26,177 bases of DNA from an uncultured Candidatus Saccharibacteria bacterium. GTDB taxonomy: Bacteria; Patescibacteria; Saccharimonadia; Saccharimonadales; JAEWBQ01. How positions within the stretch are numbered: the stretch's first letter is position 1; each line of letters opens with the position of its first letter. Below the pieces are notes generated by a model that was not told where the DNA came from, did not search any database, and saw only the letters and a list, made by a program, of their open reading frames with translations. The position numbers were made by a program, and so were the translations under genes. Positions 1-6,995 of this stretch are shown piece after piece. Where the stretch lies: positions 1 through 26,177 of the forward strand of contig CAMPGV010000008.1 of the NCBI GenBank assembly GCA_946885745.1, written 5' to 3'.

Positions 1-212
1 CCGGCAGCACCGACAAACGGCTTACCTTGCAAGTCTTCATTTTTGCCTGGCGCTTCGCCAATAATGACAATATCGGCATCAGGATTGCCGTCACCCAACA
101 CGAGCTGTGTAGCCTGATCGGCAAGCTCAGGGCAAATATTTTTAGTAATAATCTCTTCGGCAAGCGAAGCGAGTAGCGCCTGCTTGCGCTCCGCTTCTGG
201 AGTAAGTGTCAT
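1..212 (-). CDS. Uracil-DNA glycosylase, family 4 (5' part only)
   Basis: The first 70 codons lie here; the rest runs off the left edge. Family 4 enzymes remove uracil from deaminated DNA at the start of base excision repair. The visible part holds the uracil-pocket signature: GEAPG, then ED, then GKPFVGAAG at about residues 53-70, preceded by a [13 protein letters not shown] strand. Family 4 proteins normally carry a Cys-x-x-Cys pair near the N-terminus as half of a 4Fe-4S site. Here only one Cys (in KNICPE) is present and Lys stands where the first Cys should be. The ATG at 212 has a GAGGGAA-like ribosome site about 8 nt upstream, inside the end of a short upstream ORF. Family assignment is firm from the motif; loss of the cluster is inferred because the later cysteines are not visible. 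Confidence 0.88.
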   Translation of the reverse strand, partial: MTLTPEAERKQALLASLAEEIITKNICPELADQATQLVLGDGNPDADIVIIGEAPGKNEDLQGKPFVGAA

Positions 213-215
213 ACG

Positions 216-344
216 CTACTTCCCTCGAGGCACACTGGAGTGACGATTTGCCAGGCGGCGTTTCACGACACGCCACACCTTAGGCAGCGCCCACTGCAGG
301 AACTTGAGAAATATCGTTGATCGAATTAATCTTCCTATCCACAT
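216..344 (-). CDS. Possible 42-residue basic leader ORF ahead of the UDG gene
   Basis: A short reading frame opens with ATG at 344, ends in TAG at 216-218 and leaves only 3 nt before the UDG start codon. The product (MWIGRLIRST... ending SVPRGK) has a hydrophobic/aromatic N-terminal half (IFLKFLQWALPKVW) and a strongly basic second half (RVVKRRLANRH), so it could be a small membrane-associated peptide. A consensus TATAAT sits 9 nt before its ATG, and no Shine-Dalgarno is visible. Tight spacing suggests translational coupling to the glycosylase. I do not recognise a family. It may instead be untranslated leader of the UDG mRNA. Confidence 0.45.
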   Translation of the reverse strand: MWIGRLIRSTIFLKFLQWALPKVWRVVKRRLANRHSSVPRGK

Positions 345-353
345 CGTACTTCT

Positions 354-359
354 ATTATA
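354..359 (-). promoter_or_regulatory. -10 box TATAAT for the sORF/UDG transcript
   Basis: The minus strand reads TATAAT, 9 nt before the ATG at 344. Transcription would begin within about 2 nt of that ATG, so the mRNA would have essentially no leader. Confidence 0.6.
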
Positions 360-426
360 GCTCACAAATCAGCCAGAGGGCATCATCTGCGCCTACACAT
401 CCAATGTACATATCACATCATATTTT

Positions 427-457
427 TTTACAAGCATTAACAGCAACCTGCTATACT
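427..457 (+). promoter_or_regulatory. Promoter of the 487-936 gene
   Basis: TTTACA at 427-432 and an extended -10, TGC-TATACT, ending at 457, with a 19-nt spacer. The predicted start leaves a leader of about 20 nt that contains an AAGAGGT ribosome site. Confidence 0.6.
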
Positions 458-486
458 ACCCTCACTACAGTAATAAGAGGTCCAAT

Positions 487-936
487 ATGTCAATTGAAAC
501 ATTCGCTTCTAACGCTAACGCTTTCGAGAATTTCGAAGAAAGTGTAGCCGAGCGGCGGATTCGACTCCATCTTGAACTAGCCATTAACATTCAGGAACTG
601 CACACGCTGGAAACCGAACATTCGCAGCGCACTATGGGCCTGATCTCTCTTAAAAATTTTATCGATACCCTCAATCTTGATTGCCACAGGAAAGCCCAAG
701 GGGACGAGACAGCAAAGATGCAATCGCTTGCGCAGTCAATTACCCGCCTCCGTCAAGAGCAGGCGCGATTGATTACCGAGACATCTCACTGTAATACAAC
801 CATCTGGCGACCACCTCATGACGATGGCCGTTTCGATCATCGCAGTAACAAACAGGCACGAGCCGACTTCGAGGAGCCTTACATAAAGGAAATCTACCGA
901 TCTCAAGATCTTCTCATTAGTCCACAAGAACAATAA
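487..936 (+). CDS. Hypothetical helical protein, 149 aa
   Basis: I do not recognise this protein. It is hydrophilic, with no signal peptide or membrane segment. Residues about 18-105 are rich in Leu, Glu, Gln and Arg with spacing that suggests long helices or a coiled coil. The last 45 residues are polar, with HDDGRFDHRSNKQ and an acidic ending. The ATG at 487 is preceded by AAGAGGT about 6 nt away and by a good extended -10 promoter. The gene stands alone on the plus strand, pointing toward the 3' end of pnp and separated from it by a hairpin terminator. Having its own promoter, ribosome site and terminator supports a real gene. Function unknown. Confidence 0.7.
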   Translation: MSIETFASNANAFENFEESVAERRIRLHLELAINIQELHTLETEHSQRTMGLISLKNFIDTLNLDCHRKAQGDETAKMQSLAQSITRLRQEQARLITETSHCNTTIWRPPHDDGRFDHRSNKQARADFEEPYIKEIYRSQDLLISPQEQ

Positions 937-996
937 CTAAAACTGAGAATGGGAACTCTTTCCCGTCCCAGCGCATCCACTCACCATACAGCAAAC

Positions 997-1025
997 AAAA
1001 CACCCGGCTCTTCACCGGGTGTTTT
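997..1025. terminator. Bidirectional terminator between the 487 gene and pnp
   Basis: An 11-bp stem (AAAACACCCGG with CCGGGTGTTTT) closes a 7-nt loop (CTCTTCA). Poly-A on the left and poly-T on the right let it act in both directions, ending the plus-strand gene and pnp. Confidence 0.85.
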
Positions 1026-1044
1026 TAAGATCACAAGACAGCGG

Positions 1045-3159
1045 TTATTCGGCGTCTTTGACACTGAGGCTGAGGCGGCCACGCTCATCAATACCAGTCA
1101 ACTTGACCTTTATGATCTGACCCTCATGAAGGATGTCCTCTACCTTTTCAACACGCTCATCAGCGAGCTGGCTGATATGGACCATACCGTCGATACCAGG
1201 CATGATGTTCACAAAGGCACCGAAGTCTTTAATGCTGACCACTTTACCTTCATAAATCTTACCGACTTCTGGCTCTTCGGTCAGGCTCTTAATCCAGTTG
1301 ATCGCCTTTTCAATGTTGGCCGTATCGGCAGCGGCAACAGTAATGAGACCGTCTTCCTTGATATCAATCTGCGCGCCAGTTTCGGCAGTAATCTTGTTGA
1401 TCACTTCACCACCCTTACCAATAACCGCACCAATCTTGTCTGGGTTGATCTTGATCTTCTCAATGCGCGGCGCGTACGGGCTAAGAGTTGTCTTAGGCGC
1501 GGCCAACGTACTGACCATGTGCGCGAGGATGTGCGCACGGCCTGGCTTCGCCTTTTGAAGCGCTTGGCGCAGAATTTCAACCGGCAGACCGTGGACTTTC
1601 ATGTCCATCTGAATTGCGGTAATACCCTGCTCGGTACCGGTCACCTTGAAGTCCATGTCGCCAGCGAAGTCTTCAGCATCGGCAATGTCACTCATGACAT
1701 ATGGCGTATCGCCGTCCATCATCAGGCCCATAGCGATACCAGAGACCGGGCGCTTGATTGGCACACCAGCATCCATAAGCGCCAGACAGCTCGAGCAGGT
1801 TGCGGCCATAGATGTTGAACCGTTCTGGCTCATAATCTCAGTGACACTGCGGATAGCGTACGGGAACTCTTCTTCGGTTGGCAACACTGGGATCAGCGCA
1901 CGCTCTGCGAGGTAGCCGTGGCCAATTTCGCGGCGGCCAGGTGAACCAAGGCGGCGCACTTCGCCGACTGTGTAGCCAGGGGCATTGTAGTGGTGCATGT
2001 AGCGACGTTCGTAATCGTTTTGCTCCATGGTGTCGACCATCTGAGCATAGCTGAGTGGCGCAAGGGTCACGATATTAAGACCCTGTGTAACACCACGGGT
2101 AAAGAGGCTTGAGCCGTGGGCGCGTGGCAAAATACCAACTTCGCTCGAGAGCGGGCGGATTTCGTCAAGCTTGCGGCCATCAGGGCGAGTACCTGAAGCG
2201 ACAATGTGCTTGCGCACGTCCTTATGAAGAGCCGTCGTAAAGGCTTCGTCATATTCACCGCGGAGGGCATCGTAAGCTTCGCCGTGCGTTTCGGTCATCG
2301 CGTCATGGAAGGCGGCGCGCAGTGTTGAAACCATTTCATTGCGCTCTGGGTATGGGCGATGTAAGGCTTCGCCAATCTTCCCTTCCATCCAAGCGTCAAC
2401 CTGTGACTGGATCTCTTCGTTCGGTAGAACCAGCTCGTATGCCAGCGGCTCGACACCAAGCTTTTCAACCAGCTGCTTCTGCAGGTCGATTGCCACCTGG
2501 TACTGTTCGTATGCCCACTGCATTGCATCGGCTACGAGATCTTCAGAAACCTCGTTAGCACCAGCTTCAACCATTGTGATACCACTAGCGGTACCTGCGA
2601 CAACAAGATCAAGATCACTCGCTTCGCGCTCTTCGGCGCTCAAGAAGGCCTTGAACTCACCGTTGACGCGTCCGACACGGAGACCGGCAACCGGGCCATC
2701 GAATGGCGCACCGCTGAGCATGATAGCGGTACTTGCAGCAATCATGGCTGGCATGTCTGGGCGGAAGGCTGGATCCATAGAAAGAACGCTTGCCACCACC
2801 TGAACTTCCTGGCGGTAGCCCTTAGGAAACAGTGGACGAATTGGTCGGTCGATGAGGCGGCCGATCAAGATAGCTTCGTCGCTTGGGCGGCCTTCACGCT
2901 TGATGAAGCGGCTGCCACTAATCTTGCCGGCTGCATAAAACTTTTCTTCATAGTCGATGCTCAGCGGGAAATAATCCATGCCGCTGAGAGACTTGCTGCT
3001 GACCATCGTCGTACCAAGCACGACAGTGTCGCCGTACTTTACCAGTACACTGGCGCTCGTACGAAAGCCAACGCGGTTTACCTCGAGGGTCAATGGGCGG
3101 CCACAGAAATCAGCGGTAACAGAGATGATCTCTTTACCGTGAGGGTTGATAGTAGACAT
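1045..3159 (-). CDS. pnp: Polyribonucleotide nucleotidyltransferase (PNPase)
   Basis: PNPase degrades mRNA 3' to 5' using phosphate and can also add tails; it works as a ring-shaped trimer in the cytoplasm. The 704-residue length is normal. Two RNase PH domains (about 10-230 and 310-545) flank the helical linker. The second contains the active-site segment GDMDFKVTGTEQGITA. A KH domain follows with the GKGG loop at 581-584, and a C-terminal S1 domain (about 629-700) has KDFGAFVNIMPGIDGMVHIS. The ATG at 3159 has a strong AAAGGAGG 6 nt upstream. In many bacteria pnp directly follows rpsO; here about 2.8 kb of surface-protein genes lie between them, and pnp has its own promoter. Confidence 0.98.
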   Translation of the reverse strand: MSTINPHGKEIISVTADFCGRPLTLEVNRVGFRTSASVLVKYGDTVVLGTTMVSSKSLSGMDYFPLSIDYEEKFYAAGKISGSRFIKREGRPSDEAILIGRLIDRPIRPLFPKGYRQEVQVVASVLSMDPAFRPDMPAMIAASTAIMLSGAPFDGPVAGLRVGRVNGEFKAFLSAEEREASDLDLVVAGTASGITMVEAGANEVSEDLVADAMQWAYEQYQVAIDLQKQLVEKLGVEPLAYELVLPNEEIQSQVDAWMEGKIGEALHRPYPERNEMVSTLRAAFHDAMTETHGEAYDALRGEYDEAFTTALHKDVRKHIVASGTRPDGRKLDEIRPLSSEVGILPRAHGSSLFTRGVTQGLNIVTLAPLSYAQMVDTMEQNDYERRYMHHYNAPGYTVGEVRRLGSPGRREIGHGYLAERALIPVLPTEEEFPYAIRSVTEIMSQNGSTSMAATCSSCLALMDAGVPIKRPVSGIAMGLMMDGDTPYVMSDIADAEDFAGDMDFKVTGTEQGITAIQMDMKVHGLPVEILRQALQKAKPGRAHILAHMVSTLAAPKTTLSPYAPRIEKIKINPDKIGAVIGKGGEVINKITAETGAQIDIKEDGLITVAAADTANIEKAINWIKSLTEEPEVGKIYEGKVVSIKDFGAFVNIMPGIDGMVHISQLADERVEKVEDILHEGQIIKVKLTGIDERGRLSLSVKDAE

Positions 3160-3279
3160 ATACGTCCTCCTTTTTTGTTCACTCGCTTATTTCTTTATAG
3201 CGAATAAGTAACGGGTACAGAAATTCGTGACTTACAAATTACTCTATCCAGCACCTAGTCGCCTACGAGTGATGTCTTT

Positions 3280-3288
3280 ATTATAGCA
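3280..3288 (-). promoter_or_regulatory. Extended -10 promoter of pnp
   Basis: The minus strand reads TGC-TATAAT. The transcript would have a leader of about 115 nt, unusually long for this window. It can form a small hairpin (CTTATT with AATAAG, 3186-3208) just before the AAAGGAGG ribosome site at 3165-3173. A leader hairpin fits known pnp autoregulation in other bacteria, but this one is short and AT-rich. Confidence 0.5.
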
Positions 3289-3377
3289 TCTGCAGCTATT
3301 TATCAGCGGCAAAGCCATCAAATATCCGGACAGTCTATAAGCGCGCGCAATGCACGAAACTCGCAAAACGTCTATGT

Positions 3378-3409
3378 TTGATTTTACAGAATAAGTCAAT
3401 TATTATAAA
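3378..3409 (+). promoter_or_regulatory. Possible promoter of the 3452 membrane protein
   Basis: TTGATT at 3378-3383 and TATTAT at 3401-3406 are 17 nt apart; an overlapping TATAAA at 3404-3409 is an alternative -10. The 3160-3451 gap holds this promoter and the pnp promoter, back to back. I see no RNA gene in it. Confidence 0.45.
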
Positions 3410-3451
3410 GCTATGCATGCCCCTGTCGTCTAGTTGCCCAAGGAGGCACTC

Positions 3452-3994
3452 GTGCACGTTGCTTTACTTCACCCACTAGAACTCTCAATCAACTTGAGTA
3501 GCTTTAACATCATTCCGCCCTACCTCGTTGCGTTCATTGCGTCATGGATTGCCCTACGGCTACTCCGACGCTACGGCCACAATATCACGCCACAAGAAAG
3601 CAAGGTGGCCGACCTTCTTCTAGATGTCGTCACGCTGTTTACTGCCGGTTCGCTCATCGCGTCCATCAGCGCAACACCACTTGTGTCGTCGGTTGTCGCC
3701 AGCATCAATCGCAACATTGGCGAATGGGTCATTGGTGGCGTCCGTGTTGGCGACATTGCTATCGGCGGGGGTATCCTGCTGACGGCTCTTGTCTTGTTTC
3801 TGGCATACGCCTATACCAAGTCCGAAAAGGGCTGGACGTTGTTCTGGTTTGGATTAAGCCTGCAGGTTGCTGCGGTGTTTGCTCCCTGGATCAACACCAT
3901 TCTCGGGTGGTGGATTAATTATGTGGTTGCGTCAATTTGGAACTTCATCCTGTGGCTCATCACATTTGTCCCCAACATTGAGATCAACTTCTAG
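3452..3994 (+). CDS. Multi-pass membrane protein of unknown function, 180 aa
   Basis: I prefer the GTG at 3452 because AAGGAGG at 3440-3446 lies 5 nt before it; an in-frame TTG at 3434 lies upstream of that ribosome site and is unlikely. The product is mostly hydrophobic. Candidate membrane segments lie at about residues 22-38, 55-75, 102-121, 129-147 and 154-172. The loop after the first segment is basic (LRRYGHNITPQESK), suggesting a cytoplasmic loop. No catalytic motif is visible and I do not recognise the family. It is the only plus-strand gene between rpsO and pnp and ends at an elaborate terminator. A transporter or membrane scaffold role cannot be told apart from sequence. Confidence 0.8.
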   Translation: MHVALLHPLELSINLSSFNIIPPYLVAFIASWIALRLLRRYGHNITPQESKVADLLLDVVTLFTAGSLIASISATPLVSSVVASINRNIGEWVIGGVRVGDIAIGGGILLTALVLFLAYAYTKSEKGWTLFWFGLSLQVAAVFAPWINTILGWWINYVVASIWNFILWLITFVPNIEINF

Positions 3995-3998
3995 ACTG

Positions 3999-4070
3999 AA
4001 AAAGCGACGTGCGGCATGCCGCCCTCCTTTGTCCCGCACATGCCTGTGCGTGAGACGAAGGAGGCTTTTT
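3999..4070. terminator. Compound bidirectional terminator
   Basis: The main hairpin pairs CTCCTTTGTC (4024-4033) with GACGAAGGAG (4054-4063) over a second small stem, GCACA/TGTGC. It is bracketed by AAAAAGC (3999-4005) and GCTTTTT (4064-4070), which can form an outer stem. A 12-bp palindrome, GCGGCATGCCGC, lies at 4011-4022. It serves the plus gene at 3452 and the minus gene at 4087. Confidence 0.8.
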
Positions 4071-4086
4071 CATATGCAATCACCAA

Positions 4087-4752
4087 TTACTTAGATTCGA
4101 CCATTTCATTGCCGTCATGGCCACTGACTTTTTTTGCCACCCACGCCGTACCGTCCCATACCTTGAGAGGATGCGCCTGCCATGCAGTGCCGTTCCATAC
4201 TTTCACCTTCCCAGTGCGCGGAATATCCATAAGAATATCAGTGCCGTAAAAACTCCCCGTTCCCTGTGGCGACTGTAGATCATACCGAAAATACGAACGA
4301 GTCCGGTTGCCTATGCTATCTTCCGCAAGCACCAAGGGAGCGCCGTCAAGCGCGTAGATATAGTCGTTCGTAGTAGGCGGACTGAAGATATAATCATTTT
4401 TCGAGTCAGTAAATTGATAGCTAATTAGAACATACTCACCAGCTGCAACACTAAATCCGGGCCACGTCACCTCTACCCAGTAAGGCCCGGCAGTAATCGC
4501 TGTTGTCACCTGGCGAAGTGCTGGCGTATCAAGATTGTTGGCTGTTGTTGTTACACCAAGGCGCGCCTCGATTGTTACGGTGCTTGAATTCACAGCGCCC
4601 GGCAGCCATAGGCGGCCACCAACACAACTCGCTCCTTCGACACCGTTAGGTACATAAAAACAGCACCCGAGCGTAATCGGCATCCCATCATTATAGAGTC
4701 CGTACGTACCCGCAGGCGGTGTGGCGCCAAAGACACTGTGGACCGTATTCAT
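4087..4752 (-). CDS. DUF4082-like / tail-associated surface protein, 221 aa
   Basis: The N-terminal 150 residues resemble the beta-sandwich type called DUF4082 (an FGATPPAG start, then NDGMPITLGCCFYV and a GGRLWLPG strand); this is a resemblance, not a verified match. The C-terminus carries a repeated motif, KVWNGTAWQAHPL followed by KVWDGTAWVAKKV, of the kind seen at the ends of phage tail and adhesin proteins. Three cysteines near residues 30-45 could form a disulphide. There is no signal peptide, so export, if any, is not by an obvious Sec route. Its ATG lies 1 nt after the stop of the tail-fibre-like gene, so the two are almost certainly co-transcribed and may act together. Role inferred: surface binding. 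Confidence 0.7.
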   Translation of the reverse strand: MNTVHSVFGATPPAGTYGLYNDGMPITLGCCFYVPNGVEGASCVGGRLWLPGAVNSSTVTIEARLGVTTTANNLDTPALRQVTTAITAGPYWVEVTWPGFSVAAGEYVLISYQFTDSKNDYIFSPPTTNDYIYALDGAPLVLAEDSIGNRTRSYFRYDLQSPQGTGSFYGTDILMDIPRTGKVKVWNGTAWQAHPLKVWDGTAWVAKKVSGHDGNEMVESK

Positions 4753-4753
4753 A

Positions 4754-5113
4754 CTACGAGCTCAGATCAACCCACATATCACCAATCGCCGGAGAGTTTG
4801 GTGGCGTTGACGAGGCGGTAATCTTTGGGATAGACGGGGTATCGACTAGGTCATTGTAGCTCGCACTTGTAGCCACACTTGCCAGCGCTGGTGCACCGGA
4901 AAGATCAGCGTAGGCGCCGGTAGTGGCAACAGAGGCCAGGCTACTACTACTCACCTTACTGGCAAGCGTCGACTGCAGCCCTGGCGTTAACGTAGACTGA
5001 GAAACGATACCGTCTTTGAGAGTGCCGTCGGGGGCAAGGCTTTCAGACAAGAAATTATTGAGGATCTCTCCCCATACTCCGTTATCCGAACCTGGCTGCG
5101 GCAATCGCGGCAT
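4754..5113 (-). CDS. Tail-fibre-like protein, 119 aa
   Basis: The N-terminus MPRLPQPGSDNGVWGEILNN and the following LAPDGTLKDG are typical of short phage-type tail-fibre or baseplate-associated proteins that also appear in CPR genomes. Residues about 58-100 hold two copies of a degenerate repeat, ASVATTGAYADLSGAPAL and ASVATSASYNDLVDTPSI, as in trimeric fibre shafts. It ends with IGDMWVDLSS. It has a Shine-Dalgarno (GAGGAG) about 7 nt before ATG and a promoter with -10 TATACT. It begins a two-gene operon with the 4087 gene. No capsid, tail-tube or terminase gene is near, so this is not evidence of a prophage. Confidence 0.75.
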   Translation of the reverse strand: MPRLPQPGSDNGVWGEILNNFLSESLAPDGTLKDGIVSQSTLTPGLQSTLASKVSSSSLASVATTGAYADLSGAPALASVATSASYNDLVDTPSIPKITASSTPPNSPAIGDMWVDLSS

Positions 5114-5143
5114 CTACCCGACTCCTCGTCAAATATTAAACGT

Positions 5144-5173
5144 AGTATACGCCAAGGATAACCAGTTTCGCAA
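5144..5173 (-). promoter_or_regulatory. Promoter of the tail-fibre-like operon
   Basis: The minus strand reads TTGCGA (5168-5173), an 18-nt spacer and TATACT (5144-5149). The leader of about 25 nt contains the GAGGAG ribosome site, so this operon is not leaderless. Confidence 0.6.
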
Positions 5174-5210
5174 GGACATTTGCACAACGCTTGCCACCAG
5201 ACTAGGCACC

Positions 5211-5945
5211 CTACTCTGCGGCGACAAATGGATTATCGATATCACCGACGAAGAAATTACCAGTGCCGTGTGAGCCAACCGAGACCGTTCCGCCAATCGG
5301 CGATGGCGCCGACGCAACTGCGGCCGAGGCGACACGCCTACCATCGTTGTAGAGTGTCAGGGTGCCGCTCTCCCATATAGCCGCCACGTAGTGCCATTTG
5401 CCGTCGTTCATTACTGTCGCAGCGTCCTGCACGGCCTCATAATTCCCCTGGAGTCCTGCGGTAAGTCGACAGCCGGTCAGCCAAAATGGCGCATCGGCAC
5501 CGTTCGTCACGCCTCGAGAAATAATATTGACACACGACTGATTTGACGCCACCCGAATCCAGGCTGCCTTAACGTAATACGTCCCACCCAGTGCAGCTCC
5601 TGTCTCAACACGCGTCGCACCATTCATACGCAACGCACACCCCCTGCCCGTAGCCGTATCAGTTATCCATGTATGCGTGGTGCCCACAATACTATCAGCC
5701 GCCTGCGATCCACCGCTATTCTTAGCCGTATTGCCACTACATTCATCAAAACTCCAGTCACCCGTCGCGGCCGCCCCATACTTTGAGTGCAGCTGACGCT
5801 CAAATGACAATCCACCAGCGATACGCGCTCGCTCTTGAATACCGTTAAACGCCACCACCGTAATCGATGCAAGCACTGCAATCACCACTATAACAATCAA
5901 GAGCTCCACGATTGTGAAGCCAGAAGATTTTGCCCACCGTTTCAT
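5211..5945 (-). CDS. Type IV pilin-like protein with C-terminal LamG domain, 244 aa
   Basis: The N-terminus is a class III prepilin signal: a basic leader MKRWAKSSG, cleavage before FTIVE with Glu at +5, then a hydrophobic helix to about residue 34 and the NGIQERA segment shared with other pilins here. From about residue 55 the protein becomes a concanavalin/LamG-like beta-sandwich: FDECSGN start, a central GGTYYVKAAWIRVASNQSC strand, the NDGKWHYVAAIWESGTLTLYNDG core and a GDIDNPFV ending. LamG domains bind carbohydrate or protein ligands, so a pilus-tip adhesin or minor pilin is the likely role. The -10 candidate TTAAAT is 6 nt before ATG and there is no good Shine-Dalgarno. It sits directly downstream of rpsO with a terminator between. 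Confidence 0.88.
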   Translation of the reverse strand: MKRWAKSSGFTIVELLIVIVVIAVLASITVVAFNGIQERARIAGGLSFERQLHSKYGAAATGDWSFDECSGNTAKNSGGSQAADSIVGTTHTWITDTATGRGCALRMNGATRVETGAALGGTYYVKAAWIRVASNQSCVNIISRGVTNGADAPFWLTGCRLTAGLQGNYEAVQDAATVMNDGKWHYVAAIWESGTLTLYNDGRRVASAAVASAPSPIGGTVSVGSHGTGNFFVGDIDNPFVAAE

Positions 5946-5951
5946 TACCCT

Positions 5952-5957
5952 ATTTAA
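5952..5957 (-). promoter_or_regulatory. Candidate -10 (TTAAAT) of the LamG pilin
   Basis: Lies 6 nt before the ATG at 5945. It is weaker than the TATACT boxes elsewhere but has the same spacing. Confidence 0.4.
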
Positions 5958-5991
5958 TCACTCCTTCGGAGATACGCCAAACGTCGCAAAT

Positions 5992-6022
5992 AAAAAAGGA
6001 TCCGCAATTACTTGCGGAGTCC
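5992..6022 (-). terminator. rpsO terminator
   Basis: On the minus strand TCCGCAA pairs with TTGCGGA over a GTAA loop that includes the rpsO stop codon. An outer AGGA/TCCT pairing with one bulge extends it, followed by six T residues. Confidence 0.85.
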
Positions 6023-6274
6023 TAGCTTGGCGACAACAGCTTTGTAAGCTTCGAAGTCTTTGTTCTCAAGGTATTTCAAGAGGCGCTTTCGCTTACCAAC
6101 CATCTGAATGAGGCCGCGGCGACCCATGTGGTCGTGCTTGTTGGCCTTAAGGTGTTCGGTCACCTCTTTGATACGAGCAGTCAAGACTGACACCTGAGCT
6201 TGTGGGCTACCAACGTCGTTCTTTGAAACCTGAGTCAAAGCAATTGCCTGTGATTTGTTCTCTTTACTAATCAT
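6008..6274 (-). CDS. rpsO: Small ribosomal subunit protein S15
   Basis: S15 binds 16S rRNA early in 30S assembly. The 88-residue length matches the family exactly. Conserved features include the GSPQAQV segment at about 22-28, LTARI, the rRNA-binding HLKANKHDHMGRRGL stretch at 41-55 and the C-terminal RKRLLKYL helix. The ATG at 6274 begins MISKENKSQ; a longer open frame upstream does not look like S15. The only ribosome site is a weak GGTGAG touching the ATG. It follows truB by 40 nt on the same strand, the classic truB-rpsO pairing, so transcription from the truB promoter is likely. Confidence 0.96.
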   Translation of the reverse strand: MISKENKSQAIALTQVSKNDVGSPQAQVSVLTARIKEVTEHLKANKHDHMGRRGLIQMVGKRKRLLKYLENKDFEAYKAVVAKLGLRK

Positions 6275-6314
6275 CTCACCAAGAATACCAGTTATTCCGG
6301 CTTTTTTCAAGGGG

Positions 6315-6974
6315 CTAACTAGTGACGCCGAGTTGCTCGAGCGTTTCAGCATCCTCGACCTTCCAGTCGCGAATCGCCGTGCGGCGCAGCTGAGTACAAT
6401 ACGCACCCGTGCCGAGCACTTCGCCAATGTCACTAGCGAGCGAACGGATATAGGTGCCGCTACTGACGTGGGTGCGAATTGTCACCTCTGGATACGTATA
6501 GTCCAGAAGTTCAAGGCTATGAATAGTTATGGTGCGCAGCGGAATTTCCACCTCTTTACCGTCGCGAGCGAGCTTGTAGGCTCGCTGACCATTAATTTTA
6601 ATGGCGCTAAAAATTGGAGGACGTTGCTGAATTTCACCCTGAAACTGCTCTAAAGCCGCCGTCAGCACTTCAGGTGCTGGTACGTCAGTCGAGACATTCG
6701 TAATATCGCCCTCAGGATCACCCGTACTACTCACCTGCCCGAGCACAAAAGTTGCTTCGTATACTTTATCGAGCTTCGTGTACGTCATGGCATCTTTAGT
6801 CGCTTTGCCATACACCAATATCATTAAGCCTGTCGCGAACGGATCGAGCGTCCCCGTATGTCCCACCTTTACCTTCTTACCGGCAGCCTTACCCAGTACC
6901 CGGCGGACACGCGCCACTACGCCAAAACTCGTCATGCCGGCCGGCTTATCAATTAAAAGAATTCCATCTGTCAT
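6315..6974 (-). CDS. truB: tRNA pseudouridine(55) synthase, catalytic-domain-only form
   Basis: TruB makes pseudouridine 55 in the T loop of tRNAs. The 219-residue product starts MTDGILLIDKPAGMTS, the conserved KPxGxTS opening, and carries the catalytic Asp in GHTGTLDPFATGL (Asp44), then RPPIFSAIKINGQRAYKLAR and SSGTYIRSLA. Well-studied TruB proteins have about 300 residues with a C-terminal PUA-like domain; this one stops after the catalytic fold, a reduced form. The frame stays open 57 codons upstream, but that extension overlaps the divergent gene and lies across the promoter. The ATG at 6974 has TATAAT 7 nt upstream. Confidence 0.95.
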   Translation of the reverse strand: MTDGILLIDKPAGMTSFGVVARVRRVLGKAAGKKVKVGHTGTLDPFATGLMILVYGKATKDAMTYTKLDKVYEATFVLGQVSSTGDPEGDITNVSTDVPAPEVLTAALEQFQGEIQQRPPIFSAIKINGQRAYKLARDGKEVEIPLRTITIHSLELLDYTYPEVTIRTHVSSGTYIRSLASDIGEVLGTGAYCTQLRRTAIRDWKVEDAETLEQLGVTS

Positions 6975-6981
6975 CTCCCGT

Positions 6982-6989
6982 ATTATACT
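6982..6989. promoter_or_regulatory. Shared divergent -10 element for truB and the PIG-L gene
   Basis: Eight base pairs, ATTATACT, give TATAAT on the minus strand (6982-6987, 7 nt before the truB ATG) and TATACT on the plus strand (6984-6989, 6 nt before the ATG at 6996). The whole intergenic gap is 21 bp. Polymerase should not be able to occupy both orientations at once. Confidence 0.7.
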
Positions 6990-6995
6990 AGACTC

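Noticed and set aside
949..1818. A 289-codon open frame on the plus strand opposite the 3' part of pnp.
   Set aside because: It is the antisense shadow of the KH/S1 half of PNPase, starts inside the terminator region and has no ribosome site of its own.
3160..3451. A possible tRNA or small RNA in the pnp upstream gap.
   Set aside because: I could not fold a cloverleaf with T-arm and anticodon features; the gap is explained by two back-to-back promoters and leaders.
4087..5113. Tail-fibre-like genes as a prophage remnant.
   Set aside because: No integrase, terminase, capsid, portal or lysis gene is near, and pnp/rpsO flank them directly. Such fibre-like genes also occur singly in CPR genomes.
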